Shown here piece by piece: positions 18,701-25,885 of a stretch of 64,000 bases of DNA. Position 1 is the stretch's first letter. Every line of letters starts with the position of its first letter. The DNA is taken from NCBI RefSeq assembly GCF_001444425.1, contig NZ_CP013189.1:62001-126000 (forward strand), given 5' to 3'. Position numbers and translations under genes: made by a program. The notes beneath the pieces are model-generated. The model ran no database searches and had not been told where the DNA came from. It was given only the letters and a program-made list of their open reading frames with translations. This DNA comes from Pseudohongiella spirulinae. GTDB taxonomy: Bacteria; Pseudomonadota; Gammaproteobacteria; Pseudomonadales; Pseudohongiellaceae.

Positions 18701-19096
18701 CTGACTGGTGGTGCAGGTGCTGATACCTTTGTTATCGTCGCTCCGGCCAACCTGAACTCTTACTCCACCATCACGGATGCGTCCGCTGGTGACAAGATTC
18801 AGTTGCCGAACCAGGGTACTGAGACCTTCCAGAAGTCTGCTGTGACTCTGGCGGCGACAGCGGTATTCCAGGACTACGCAAACGCAGCGGTTAATGCGGG
18901 TGGTGACGCCAGCACTAATGGCTACATTGCCTGGTTCCAGTTCGGCGGCGATACCTACATCGTCCAGAGCAACACCGACAAGACAACTACGCCGGACTTC
19001 CAGAACGGCACTGACGTTATCGTCAAACTGTCCGGTCTGGTTGATCTGAGTTCAGCATCGCTGAACACAGGTACGCCGACACTGTTGCTGGGATAA
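15704..19096 (+). CDS. S-layer-like surface protein with RTX repeats, type I secretion substrate
   Basis: 1130 residues without a Sec signal peptide. Residues 1-190 form a helical domain (DQLISMVVGMHGAAPGKKIL; YYTVTKQLDAGTLAEL). A very long Thr/Ser/Ala/Gly/Val-rich beta-strand repeat region follows to about 960, then a calcium-binding RTX block at about 963-1015 (GGSGNDNL, GGAGNDTL, GGAGADTF) and a C-terminal segment expected to carry the secretion signal. I see no cysteine in the whole protein, as is usual for type I-secreted S-layer proteins such as Caulobacter RsaA, whose overall plan it shares: N-terminal LPS-binding part, lattice region, RTX. Strong ribosome binding site and own terminator point to high expression. 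An adhesin is the alternative. Confidence 0.85.
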   Translation: MANNITNEVQDQLISMVVGMHGAAPGKKILSDLAALYNADNSLAAIAATLGEGDLFTGIYPTFLTNQQFATNFVNNVVGSLVSQEEKDWAVGVLTADLNAGASRGEVAYSAILALREVASTEPNWGDASAAFANKMEVATYYTVTKQLDAGTLAELQEVIADVDNTEQSVTDAKAEADGTSSKGQTYSLTTGVDTLVGTSANDTFNAANTTFTALDSIDGGAGADVLNVNDVAGATAIPGGIKLSNVETLNWASAGTVAINTSGSTITGLEKVNITNSTGTVSVTAASGQAVDVVGSGGLVTLSGGASQTVASSGGVTLSGSKGAITVTDTAQGAQASTINGGTDVTLTTTSNDTTNTAHITIGNTAVPTGEVTVVQNAKMTATGTAGDISIKGGSEVDLTINSSNSNGNTTTAGAISIDANGTAKSVSVTQSTVATAAATAAAVAAVTETASAKFVALAAGDTLVVDGLTFTAGASGTTAAQTAAAFANLSATATQGNSTLGTYQGTFGGNWTTGAASTDTVVFTSTAAGNVGDLTFAGTGTAPTLTITQGVAASAAAGRAGVVNGAVTITDGAATDVLESVSVNEYGANASVTSDALKTLSLANSGAGTFSVTNTKQTTLDLTVNDVDAGVNIGGTYTTVNATATGTNSVFSLTAGGVTTLNVAGDKLMNLSGAALGALKTVAVSESASLTLNAGEAGTLTSVNSSATTGTVTATIDSTKATYTGGAGVDNVTFSNTTAASKAVSLGGGNDKLTLATGTAIPTATLNGGEGTDTLSMTASDAVTQSGSTAFSTKVIGFEVLEVTGAAGAQAIDLEALGNYNSVSSAGTAGTLTLNKMASGGTLTITGATTGGHTVAIKDAATGTADVLNVVVSSAASLAGGTVTAANVETINITSTDTTTPFNAAHTLTLVATKATTVDLAGNAALTLTNTGNTAQTAIDASDMTGALTVTAAGTTATTITGGSGNDNLTASTGTVADTLIGGAGNDTLTSNQGLTTLTGGAGADTFVIVAPANLNSYSTITDASAGDKIQLPNQGTETFQKSAVTLAATAVFQDYANAAVNAGGDASTNGYIAWFQFGGDTYIVQSNTDKTTTPDFQNGTDVIVKLSGLVDLSSASLNTGTPTLLLG

Positions 19097-19142
19097 TTAC
19101 AGTTTCGCTGCGGCAATTTGCCGGAGCTAATTGTAAGTGAAT

Positions 19143-19178
19143 AAAAACCCGCGTTCTGTTATCAGGGCGCGGGTTTTT
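19143..19178 (+). terminator. intrinsic terminator of the S-layer-like gene
   Basis: Arms AAAAACCCGCG (19143-19153) and CGCGGGTTTTT (19168-19178) are perfectly complementary around a 14-base loop, with the T-run extending to 19179. It isolates the highly expressed gene from the sapC gene that follows. Confidence 0.85.
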
Positions 19179-19260
19179 TATTGCACTCTTCACATAATAT
19201 TGTCAGCATTCAGCGTCAAACAGGCACATTAAAGCGCCTGTAAGGAGTCAGATCACACAA

Positions 19261-20052
19261 ATGAATACAGCAGATTTTCAAATTGTAACCCGGGACAAAC
19301 ACGGGGATATGCGCTGGCGGCCAGTCGCCAGTTTTCAGTTTGCAGCCCAGGATGCAGTGGCTGCGTTAGTGGTGCAGGAAGTACCAAGCGCCATCATGTC
19401 TTTTCCGGTGGCTTTTCTTATTAGCGACGACAGATATATCCCGGTGGCACTCATGGGGGTCACCTCAGGGCAGAATCTGTTTGTAGCGCCGGATGGGGAG
19501 TGGCTGGCCGACTACATTCCAGCAGTGTATCGCAGTTATCCCTTCAGGCTGATGGAAAAAAATCCGGACGAGTATGTGCTTTGTGTTGACGGGGCAAGTG
19601 GTCTCCTGCACCGAGGCATTGAGGGGGAGCGTTTTTTTCAGGACTCCGGTGAGCCTTCTGCACGTGTTAGTGAAATCCTGGAGCTGTTGACACGTATCGA
19701 GCGCGATCGAAAGACGACAGCCACTGCCTGCGCGGCGTTGGAAAAACACGGATTGATCGAACCATGGCCGTTAACTGTCCAGGACGGTGATGAAGAGCTG
19801 CAGGTGGGCGGCCTGCATCGCATCAATGAGGCCAGTCTGTATCAACTCTCACCAGAGTGCCTGTGTGAGCTGCGCGACAGTGCCGCGCTGATGCTGGCCT
19901 ATGCGCAGTTGTTTTCTGTCCAGCATATTCATAAACTGGGACCGCTGGTGGTAAAACATGCCAATACCTTGCGGGCAGAGCAGGCACGCATGGCGGACAT
20001 TTCACTGTCAGGTGACGACGGCGGCTCGCTGTCCTTTGATGACCTGAATTAA
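19261..20052 (+). CDS. sapC: SapC-family protein
   Basis: 263 residues, soluble, no signal peptide. It matches the SapC family by its opening segment (MRWRPVASFQFAAQDAVAAL), the VPSAIMSFPVAFL and YIPVALMG core and an RSYPF element. SapC genes are named from the Campylobacter fetus S-layer locus; the biochemical role is not established. Position directly downstream of the S-layer-like gene fits a role in its production or export. It starts a probable three-gene unit with the methyltransferase and the 209-residue protein. Confidence 0.85.
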   Translation: MNTADFQIVTRDKHGDMRWRPVASFQFAAQDAVAALVVQEVPSAIMSFPVAFLISDDRYIPVALMGVTSGQNLFVAPDGEWLADYIPAVYRSYPFRLMEKNPDEYVLCVDGASGLLHRGIEGERFFQDSGEPSARVSEILELLTRIERDRKTTATACAALEKHGLIEPWPLTVQDGDEELQVGGLHRINEASLYQLSPECLCELRDSAALMLAYAQLFSVQHIHKLGPLVVKHANTLRAEQARMADISLSGDDGGSLSFDDLN

Positions 20053-20095
20053 CATTTATTCTGAATGACTTGAAGCAAGAGTAGGATTGGGAACT

Positions 20096-21631
20096 ATGAG
20101 CGACTGGACCGCTGGTTATGTAGCCGACATTGGCTATACGTTTGGTTATTATCACGAGTTGAACCCACTACGAGTCAAATTGGCATTTGCCAATCAGGGG
20201 CTGATTGCACCGCCCTGTGTGACGGCATGTGAGCTGGGTTTTGGCCAGGGTCTTAGCGTGGCCGAGCATGCATCGGCATCACTGGTAAGCTGGCATGGAA
20301 CAGATTTCAATCCGGCCCAGGCTGCCAATGCGCAAGAGCTGACCAGTGTCGCTGGTGTGCGTGCGCGACTCTATGACGAGTCGTTTAGTGAATTTGCTGA
20401 TCGGGCGGATCTACCTGAGTTTGACTATATCGGCCTGCATGGCATCTGGAGCTGGGTATCCGACGACAATCGCCAGTGTATCGTCGACTTTATCCGCCGC
20501 AAGCTTAAAGCAGGTGGTGTCCTCTATATAAGTTACAACACTCTGCCTGGCTGGGCCGCTTTTGCACCGATGAGACATCTGATGACTGAACATGCCGAGG
20601 TGGTTGGCTCCGAAGGCAGCGGCATCGTCGGACGAATCGAGGGCGCGTTGGAATTCGCTGAAAAATTATTGGAAGTGAATCCATCGTATGTCAGGGTCAA
20701 CCAGCAGGTCCCGGAACGCGTTAAAAAACTGAAGGATCAGAACCGGCACTATCTTGCCCATGAATACTTTAATCGTGATTGGCATCCGATGCACTTCGCG
20801 ACGCTCGCTGACTGGCTATCTGAGACCAAACTGAATTTCGCCTGCTCTGCGAACTATCTGGACCATATTGATCCGATCAATCTGACATCAGAACAGCAGA
20901 AATTCCTTAGCGACATTCCGGACATCATGTTCCGGGAATCAGTGCGTGATTTCATGACTAATCAGCAGTTCCGCAAGGATTACTGGGTCAAGGGCCCGAG
21001 GCGTCTTTCAGAACTTGAGCGACTGGAGTTACTGAGGGCGCAGCGCGTCATTCTGGCAACGCCCCGCAGCGACGTGCCGCTTAAAGTGACCGGCTCATTA
21101 GGCGCTGCAGATATGACCGAGAGCATCTACAAGCCGATTCTGGATGCACTGGCTAATTATAAAATACGCTCCGTGGGCGAGATTGAGCAGGCCGTAGCAG
21201 GGCAGAAGGTTAACTTCCCTCAGCTCGTGCAAGCGATCATGATTCTGATTGGTGCTCAGCATGTGTTTCCGGTCAATGATGATGAGGTCATTGGCAAAGT
21301 GAAAAAACAGACAGAGGCGCTAAACCGGCACCTGATTCAAAAGGCCAGGTCCAGCAGTGATGTCTCCTATCTGGCAAGCCCGGTAACGGGTGGCGGCCAT
21401 GTTGTGAGCCGTTTTCAGCAATTGTTCATGATCGATATGATCCGTGGTCGCAAAGAGCCGGATGAGTGGGCCAACTTTGCATGGGAAGTTCTGTCGTTAC
21501 AGGGTCAGAAGATACTGAAGGAAGGCAAGGTTATCGAGTCGCCTGAAGACAATCTTATTGAACTGAAACAACAGGCGCGCGATTTCTCGGAAAAACATCT
21601 CGCCGTCCTCAAGGCGTTAAAAATACTGTGA
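20096..21631 (+). CDS. class I SAM methyltransferase with methyltransferase regulatory domain
   Basis: 511 residues from the ATG at 20096, which has AGGA nine bases upstream. SAM motif I is CELGFGQGLS (E46, G48, G50, G52), and the acidic and post-I motifs (WHGTDFNPAQA; FDYIGLHGIWSWV) follow. The central part (about 215-300) and the C-terminus match the predicted methyltransferase regulatory domain type. As I recall, this architecture is shared with rickettsial lysine methyltransferases that modify outer membrane proteins, so the S-layer-like protein or another surface protein is a plausible substrate; this is inference from family and neighbourhood. The stop overlaps the start of the next gene. 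Confidence 0.8.
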   Translation: MSDWTAGYVADIGYTFGYYHELNPLRVKLAFANQGLIAPPCVTACELGFGQGLSVAEHASASLVSWHGTDFNPAQAANAQELTSVAGVRARLYDESFSEFADRADLPEFDYIGLHGIWSWVSDDNRQCIVDFIRRKLKAGGVLYISYNTLPGWAAFAPMRHLMTEHAEVVGSEGSGIVGRIEGALEFAEKLLEVNPSYVRVNQQVPERVKKLKDQNRHYLAHEYFNRDWHPMHFATLADWLSETKLNFACSANYLDHIDPINLTSEQQKFLSDIPDIMFRESVRDFMTNQQFRKDYWVKGPRRLSELERLELLRAQRVILATPRSDVPLKVTGSLGAADMTESIYKPILDALANYKIRSVGEIEQAVAGQKVNFPQLVQAIMILIGAQHVFPVNDDEVIGKVKKQTEALNRHLIQKARSSSDVSYLASPVTGGGHVVSRFQQLFMIDMIRGRKEPDEWANFAWEVLSLQGQKILKEGKVIESPEDNLIELKQQARDFSEKHLAVLKALKIL

Positions 21632-22257
21632 GTGGAACTGCCCCATCAGATATGACAAGCGAAGCAAAAAAAGTGTCAGACACATACCCTGTGAGTCAAA
21701 CCATGACTGTGAACTTCAGTCCGCTGGAGGATCGTTTGATCATCCGGGCTCCCCGGCTGAATACATCGGCTCTGACCTTGTTATTGACCCGACGCATGAC
21801 AATGCTTGTACTTAAACAGTTGTTGGACCGACTGGCTGGGTTGTCAGATCTTGGCAAGACGCCGGGTGAGTACTGGCAGGATGTGCTGCAGATGACTCAT
21901 CAGCAGGCCATGCTGAACAAGCAACGCAGCGACAAAGAGCGGCTCAAGAATACTGCATCGAGTGCCGCCGACACCGGTGAGGCAGGTGAAGCTGAACTTT
22001 ATCTGGCAACCGAACTCACAGTGCAGGTTAAAGACAAACAACTGGTCATTGCATTTAAAGGGCTGCCAATGCCTGACGCGATGCTGCAGGGGCGACAACA
22101 TACCCCGGTAATGGCGATGCCCCTGCAGGTTGATAACGTGCATCAGCTCATTGAGCTGTTAATCAATCGGGCCGTTGAGGCTGAATGGCATTTGCCGGTA
22201 GAGTTGCCATGGATGAAGCCTGATACAGAACCACCGGCGGAAATACGATCTAATTAG
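21628..22257 (+). CDS. protein of unknown function coupled to the methyltransferase
   Basis: 209 residues, GTG start overlapping the methyltransferase stop (GTGA). No signal peptide or membrane helix. I recognise no family. Visible: a short beta segment (MTVNFSPLEDRLIIRAPR), a helical stretch (ALTLLLTRRMTMLVLKQLLD), a charged, Gln/Lys-rich linker, and a C-terminal beta-alpha part (LTVQVKDKQLVIAFKGL). The repetition of strand-helix elements suggests two halves around the linker. The coupling suggests it is a partner or regulator of the methyltransferase. Confidence 0.65.
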   Translation: MSGTAPSDMTSEAKKVSDTYPVSQTMTVNFSPLEDRLIIRAPRLNTSALTLLLTRRMTMLVLKQLLDRLAGLSDLGKTPGEYWQDVLQMTHQQAMLNKQRSDKERLKNTASSAADTGEAGEAELYLATELTVQVKDKQLVIAFKGLPMPDAMLQGRQHTPVMAMPLQVDNVHQLIELLINRAVEAEWHLPVELPWMKPDTEPPAEIRSN

Positions 22258-22381
22258 AATGTGCCCATGGTGTCGCCACGCGTATCTGGGCTATAATGCG
22301 TCGCTGTGTTAAGCCTGCAGCCCCGATTTGATGGACCTTTCCCGGCTGAGGCGTCTGAGATTTTCTGTCTAGGAGTTAAAC

Positions 22382-22834
22382 ATGTTGAATCTGGGTCTGA
22401 AATCCCGTGTGGTGAAACTCGCCCTGCTGGTTATGGGTATCGGCATTGCGGGTAGCGTGGTGGCTCAATCGGCTCGAGATCAGATGATTGCTGATCGTCT
22501 GGCGCCGGTGGGCCAGGTCTGTCTGGCTGGCGAAGATTGCGCCAGCGGTGCGGCACCTGCTGTCGCTCAGGCGGCCGGTGGCGGTGCGTTTGACGTAGAA
22601 GCCTCGTATAACCAGTATTGTGCAATGTGTCACAACACCGGTATGGCCGGTGCGCCGACGCGTGAAGCGGCTGATCACTGGACGACCCGCATGAGCGAGG
22701 ATGGTTTCGATACGGTGCTGGCTAATGCCATCAATGGCATCAATGCCATGCCGGCCCGTGGTATGTGCGCCACCTGTTCAGATGATGAAATGTCTGAGCT
22801 GGTCGAGTACCTGAGTGGTCATTCGCCCGAGTAA
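22382..22834 (+). CDS. cytochrome c5-family protein (first of tandem pair)
   Basis: 150 residues with an N-terminal export signal (VVKLALLVMGIGIAGSVVAQ). Single heme c site CAMCH with an ALN-type NAMPARGM segment supplying the axial Met, and the extra Cys pair of c5 cytochromes (CATC). The extra region before the heme site contains two more cysteines (QVCLAGEDC). Periplasmic electron carrier. TAGGAG precedes the ATG. A possible -10 box TATAAT is at 22292-22297 without a clear -35. Confidence 0.9.
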   Translation: MLNLGLKSRVVKLALLVMGIGIAGSVVAQSARDQMIADRLAPVGQVCLAGEDCASGAAPAVAQAAGGGAFDVEASYNQYCAMCHNTGMAGAPTREAADHWTTRMSEDGFDTVLANAINGINAMPARGMCATCSDDEMSELVEYLSGHSPE

Positions 22835-22921
22835 GTTGTTCATCTGCGGTTCAGCTTGAGGCGTAGATAATCTGTAGTACCAAGATGTTATGTCCAATGC
22901 GTTAGCAAGAGGGGTATAAAC

Positions 22922-23290
22922 GTGAAGTTGATGAAAGTAGCAAAAACCGCTGTAGCACTGTCAGGCCTGGCTCTGGCGACTGTATTCACTGCTGGCTCAG
23001 CAACTGCAGAGCAGACCCTGACGCTGGCGCAGATTTCTGAGGGTTTTGACCCCCAGCGCACCTACACCCAGAGCTGTGGCGCCTGCCACAATAGCGGTGC
23101 CGCCGGTGCGCCGCGCCTGGGTAATGCTGACGACTGGACTTCGCGTCTGGAAAAAGGCCGCGATGTGCTGTTGGAAAACACCATCAATGGCTATAACAAC
23201 ATCATGCCGCCCAAGGGCATGTGCTTCACCTGCTCTGACGATGAGCTGGCTGCTGTTCTGGATTACATCCTGGAAAACAGTGCCGAGTGA
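22922..23290 (+). CDS. cytochrome c5-family protein (second of tandem pair)
   Basis: 122 residues, GTG start behind GAGGGG. Signal peptide (AVALSGLALATVFTAGSATA), heme site CGACH, axial Met region NIMPPKGM and the c5 Cys pair CFTC. Clearly a paralogue of the upstream gene; the two share the NTGxAGAPR/NSGAAGAPR segment after the heme. It lies 87 bp downstream and is probably co-transcribed. Both sit beside rep, an arrangement also known from Pseudomonas as I recall. Confidence 0.9.
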   Translation: MKLMKVAKTAVALSGLALATVFTAGSATAEQTLTLAQISEGFDPQRTYTQSCGACHNSGAAGAPRLGNADDWTSRLEKGRDVLLENTINGYNNIMPPKGMCFTCSDDELAAVLDYILENSAE

Positions 23291-23298
23291 TTTGCCCT

Positions 23299-23323
23299 GG
23301 GGACGGAGGCAGCCTCCGTCCCC
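23299..23323 (+). repeat. 25-base palindrome, copy A, probable terminator of the cytochrome c5 genes
   Basis: GGGGACGGAGG and CCTCCGTCCCC are perfect arms around a 3-base loop, 8 bases after the cytochrome stop. No long T-run follows. Copy B at 23628-23652 differs at only three of 25 bases. Confidence 0.65.
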
Positions 23324-23328
23324 GGTTG

Positions 23329-23463
23329 TTATAAAACCCCCGCCTCAAAAACCGTACAACTCAACATTACCACCGCAATAAACCAGGCGAACCAACGTCG
23401 TGCGCTGGCTATCTGAGCTGCTTCTGCCAGGTTTCTGCTCATCTTTGTGTCAGTCTGGTACAT
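23329..23463 (-). CDS. possible small single-pass membrane protein, 44 residues
   Basis: A 44-codon frame with ATG preceded by AAAAAGGTG at a good distance (7 bases). The product has a polar, basic N-terminus (about 24 residues ending in ARRW) and one hydrophobic helix (FAWFIAVVMLSCTVF, about 25-39). The positive charges just before the helix suggest an inside N-terminus. It lies downstream of rep on the same strand but 190 bp away. No family recognised; codon evidence at this length is weak. Confidence 0.4.
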   Translation of the reverse strand: MYQTDTKMSRNLAEAAQIASARRWFAWFIAVVMLSCTVFEAGVL

Positions 23464-23627
23464 AGCGTTCACCTTTTTTATTATTGTGCCTGTCATCGGA
23501 TGGCCAGATATGTGATTAACGGCAGCTAAAACGCTGGCTTTAGACCAGCGCCTTTGATCATTGCCAATTTTGAGAGCTGCGTCACATTAAGCAAAAAAGG
23601 GTTTATCGATCAGGCTCCGACTGCCCC

Positions 23628-23652
23628 GGGGACGTAGACCGCCTCCGTCCCC
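23628..23652. repeat. 25-base palindrome, copy B, beside the rep stop codon
   Basis: Starts GGGGACGTAGAC and ends GCCTCCGTCCCC. Same element as copy A with three changes, all in the left half, so the arms pair less well. Four bases beyond the end of rep, it can act as 3' hairpin for rep. Confidence 0.55.
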
Positions 23653-23656
23653 CGCG

Positions 23657-25684
23657 TCAGCCGCCCAGCAGAGCCCGCAATCCCGCCAGCGCATCTTCGC
23701 CCTTCTGCTTCCTCTGCTCCGGGGTGCTGTCTCCGCGCCCTTCCCATAGCAGATTCTCCTGCGGCAGCTCCTCCAGAAAGCGACTCGGTGTGCTGGGCAC
23801 GATCTCGCCAAACTGTTTGCGCTTTTTGGTCAGGGTGAAGATCAGGCCACGCCGTGCGCGCGTGATGCCTACATAGGCCAGGCGCCTTTCCTCTTCGATG
23901 TCATCGTTTTCTATGCTGTTGCGGTGCGGCAGCAGCTCTTCTTCCATGCCCATGATAAAGACCCATGGGAACTCCAGGCCTTTGGCGGCGTGCAGGGTCA
24001 TCAGTTGCACCTGGTTATCGACAGATTCCTCTTCCTGACGTTCCAGCAGGTCGCGCAGAATCAGCTTGTTGATGGCCGCTTCGATGCTGGCTTCTTCATC
24101 AAGCAATGGGTCATCGTTGTTTTCCAGGCTGCGGGCCAGGGAGTCAATCAATAACTGTACGTTGGTATTGGCGCGTTCGGCGGCGTTGGGCGTGGCGGCA
24201 TTGCCCTGCAGCCAGCCTTCGTAGTCCATGTCGGTGACCATCTGCCGGATGGCTTTAATGGGATCACCGCGATGACAATTACGTGAAACCTGCTGCAGCC
24301 ATTCGCGGAATTGCCGCAGCTTTTCCACTTTAGCAGCACCCAGATATTCCTGCAGGCCCAGCTCATCAATGGCAGCCATCATGCTGATGTGGCGGTCATT
24401 GGCATAGGTGCCCAGCCCTTCCAGTATGGAGGGGCCGATCTTGCGACGCGGTGTGTTGATGATGCGCAGGAAGGCGTTGTCGTCGTCTGGGTTAATCAGT
24501 AGCCGCAGATAGGCCATGATGTCCTTGATCTCGGTGCGACTGAAAAAGGAGGTGCCGCCGCTGAGCTGATAGGGAATCTGGTGTGCCTGCAGTTTTATTT
24601 CCAGCAGGCGGGCTTGATGATTGCCCCGGTACAGCACGGCAAAATCACCGAACTTGAGCTGTTTTTGCACGCATAAACTCAGTATTTCGGTGCAGATGCG
24701 TTCGGCCTCCGCGTCCTGGTCGGAGACCGCGATCACACGCATGGGTTCGCCCAGTCCCAGCTCGCTCCACAGGGTTTTGTCATAGATGTGCGGATTATTG
24801 CCGATCAAGGTGTTGGCGGCCTGCAAAATGGTATTGCTCGAGCGGTAGTTCTGTTCCAGTTTGATGACCTGCAGGGAGGGGTAATCCTCCTGTAAAAGCA
24901 GCATGTTTTCTGGTCGGGCACCGCGCCAGGCATAGATGGACTGGTCGTCATCGCCTACGACGGTCAGGCCATTGCGTCCGCCCACCAGCAGTTTGACCAG
25001 CAGATACTGACTGGTATTGGTGTCCTGGTACTCGTCCACCAACATGTAGTGCACGCGGTTCTGCCAGCGCTCTCGCACCCTGGCGTTGTCCTGCAACAGG
25101 GTGACCGGCAGCAGGATCAGATCATCAAAGTCCACTGCATTAAAGGCGCGCAAGTGGCGCTGATATTGTTCGTAGACGCGTGCCGCCAAAACGCCCTCGG
25201 CATCTTCGACACGATCCATGGCCTGCGCCGGCAGCAGCAGATCATTTTTCCATTCGGAAATCTGCCACTGTATCACCCGTAGTTGCTCGTCGTTAATATC
25301 GGTTTCTTTCATCATCAGGCTTTTTAGCAGCGACATCGCATCCTGCGCATCAAAGATGGAAAAGCCGCTTTTTAAGCCCAGATGCTTTAATTCATGCCGG
25401 ATAATGGTCAATCCCAGGCGGTGGAAGGTGGCAATTGTTAAGCCACGGGTGTTATGTTGAGAACTCTTGAGCAGACGGGCGACACGCTCATTCATCTCAC
25501 GGGCCGCCTTGTTGGTAAAGGTCACGGCCACCACTTTGTGAGCCGGAATGCTGCAGTCGCTTATCAGGTAGCTTATCTTTTGCGTGATGACGCTGGTTTT
25601 GCCACTGCCGGCACCAGCCAGCACCAGAAGTGGTGAGCTGATGTAACGAACGGCTTGTTTCTGGCGTGGGTTGAGCTGATTCAC
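23657..25684 (-). CDS. rep: ATP-dependent DNA helicase Rep
   Basis: 675 residues, UvrD/Rep superfamily 1 3'-5' helicase that helps replication forks pass protein blocks. The N-terminus MNQLNPRQKQAV is the Rep signature. Q-motif and Walker A (AGAGSGKTS, about 22-30), Walker B DEYQDTN, motif III (GDDDQSIYAWRGA), motif IV (LEQNYRSS) and motif VI (LAYVGITRARR) are all present. Length matches E. coli Rep, shorter than UvrD or PcrA. Divergent from the GGDEF-EAL gene. Confidence 0.96.
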   Translation of the reverse strand: MNQLNPRQKQAVRYISSPLLVLAGAGSGKTSVITQKISYLISDCSIPAHKVVAVTFTNKAAREMNERVARLLKSSQHNTRGLTIATFHRLGLTIIRHELKHLGLKSGFSIFDAQDAMSLLKSLMMKETDINDEQLRVIQWQISEWKNDLLLPAQAMDRVEDAEGVLAARVYEQYQRHLRAFNAVDFDDLILLPVTLLQDNARVRERWQNRVHYMLVDEYQDTNTSQYLLVKLLVGGRNGLTVVGDDDQSIYAWRGARPENMLLLQEDYPSLQVIKLEQNYRSSNTILQAANTLIGNNPHIYDKTLWSELGLGEPMRVIAVSDQDAEAERICTEILSLCVQKQLKFGDFAVLYRGNHQARLLEIKLQAHQIPYQLSGGTSFFSRTEIKDIMAYLRLLINPDDDNAFLRIINTPRRKIGPSILEGLGTYANDRHISMMAAIDELGLQEYLGAAKVEKLRQFREWLQQVSRNCHRGDPIKAIRQMVTDMDYEGWLQGNAATPNAAERANTNVQLLIDSLARSLENNDDPLLDEEASIEAAINKLILRDLLERQEEESVDNQVQLMTLHAAKGLEFPWVFIMGMEEELLPHRNSIENDDIEEERRLAYVGITRARRGLIFTLTKKRKQFGEIVPSTPSRFLEELPQENLLWEGRGDSTPEQRKQKGEDALAGLRALLGG

Positions 25685-25787
25685 AGAGCGGGAGCAGGCC
25701 TGATGTCGAGTGAGTGGGGCGAGGGATTATACCTTATGAGCCTGTATAGTTTGTGTGATATGGCGATGCAGCAGGAAATTCCATTTT

Positions 25788-25803
25788 TGTGAACTGCATC
25801 ACC
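25788..25803. promoter_or_regulatory. weak CRP-type site upstream of the GGDEF-EAL gene
   Basis: TGTGAACTGCATCACC fits TGTGA-N6-TCACA except in the last base. The nearest -10-like hexamer (GATAAC, 25826-25831) is 22 bases downstream, one base off the spacing at the two surface-island promoters. It could also affect rep, which is divergent. Confidence 0.35.
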
Positions 25804-25885
25804 TGAAGTTTTGAAAACGGGTGCCGATAACAGATTTTGACGTCGTGTCTTTGTAGACATGGAACACCCGATAGGGAGCAGCGCA

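Larger units (their letters stand above)
23291..23656. other. 366-base interval between cytochrome c5 and rep
   Basis: Holds two near-identical 25-base palindromes, one at each end, and between them a possible 44-codon minus-strand gene (listed separately). A GCTGG/CCAGC hairpin lies near 23533-23555. No other coding signal seen. Confidence 0.6.

Noticed and set aside
16261-18750. Long minus-strand open frames opposite the S-layer-like gene
   Set aside because: They mirror the low-complexity Thr/Ala/Gly/Val codons of the plus-strand gene, give valine/alanine-rich nonsense, and have no ribosome binding sites.
16261-18750. Recurrent short sequences in the S-layer-like gene as a CRISPR or tandem repeat array
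   Set aside because: The similarity is at the level of codon patterns for GG-G-D and Thr/Ser strands; there is no fixed repeat-spacer period.
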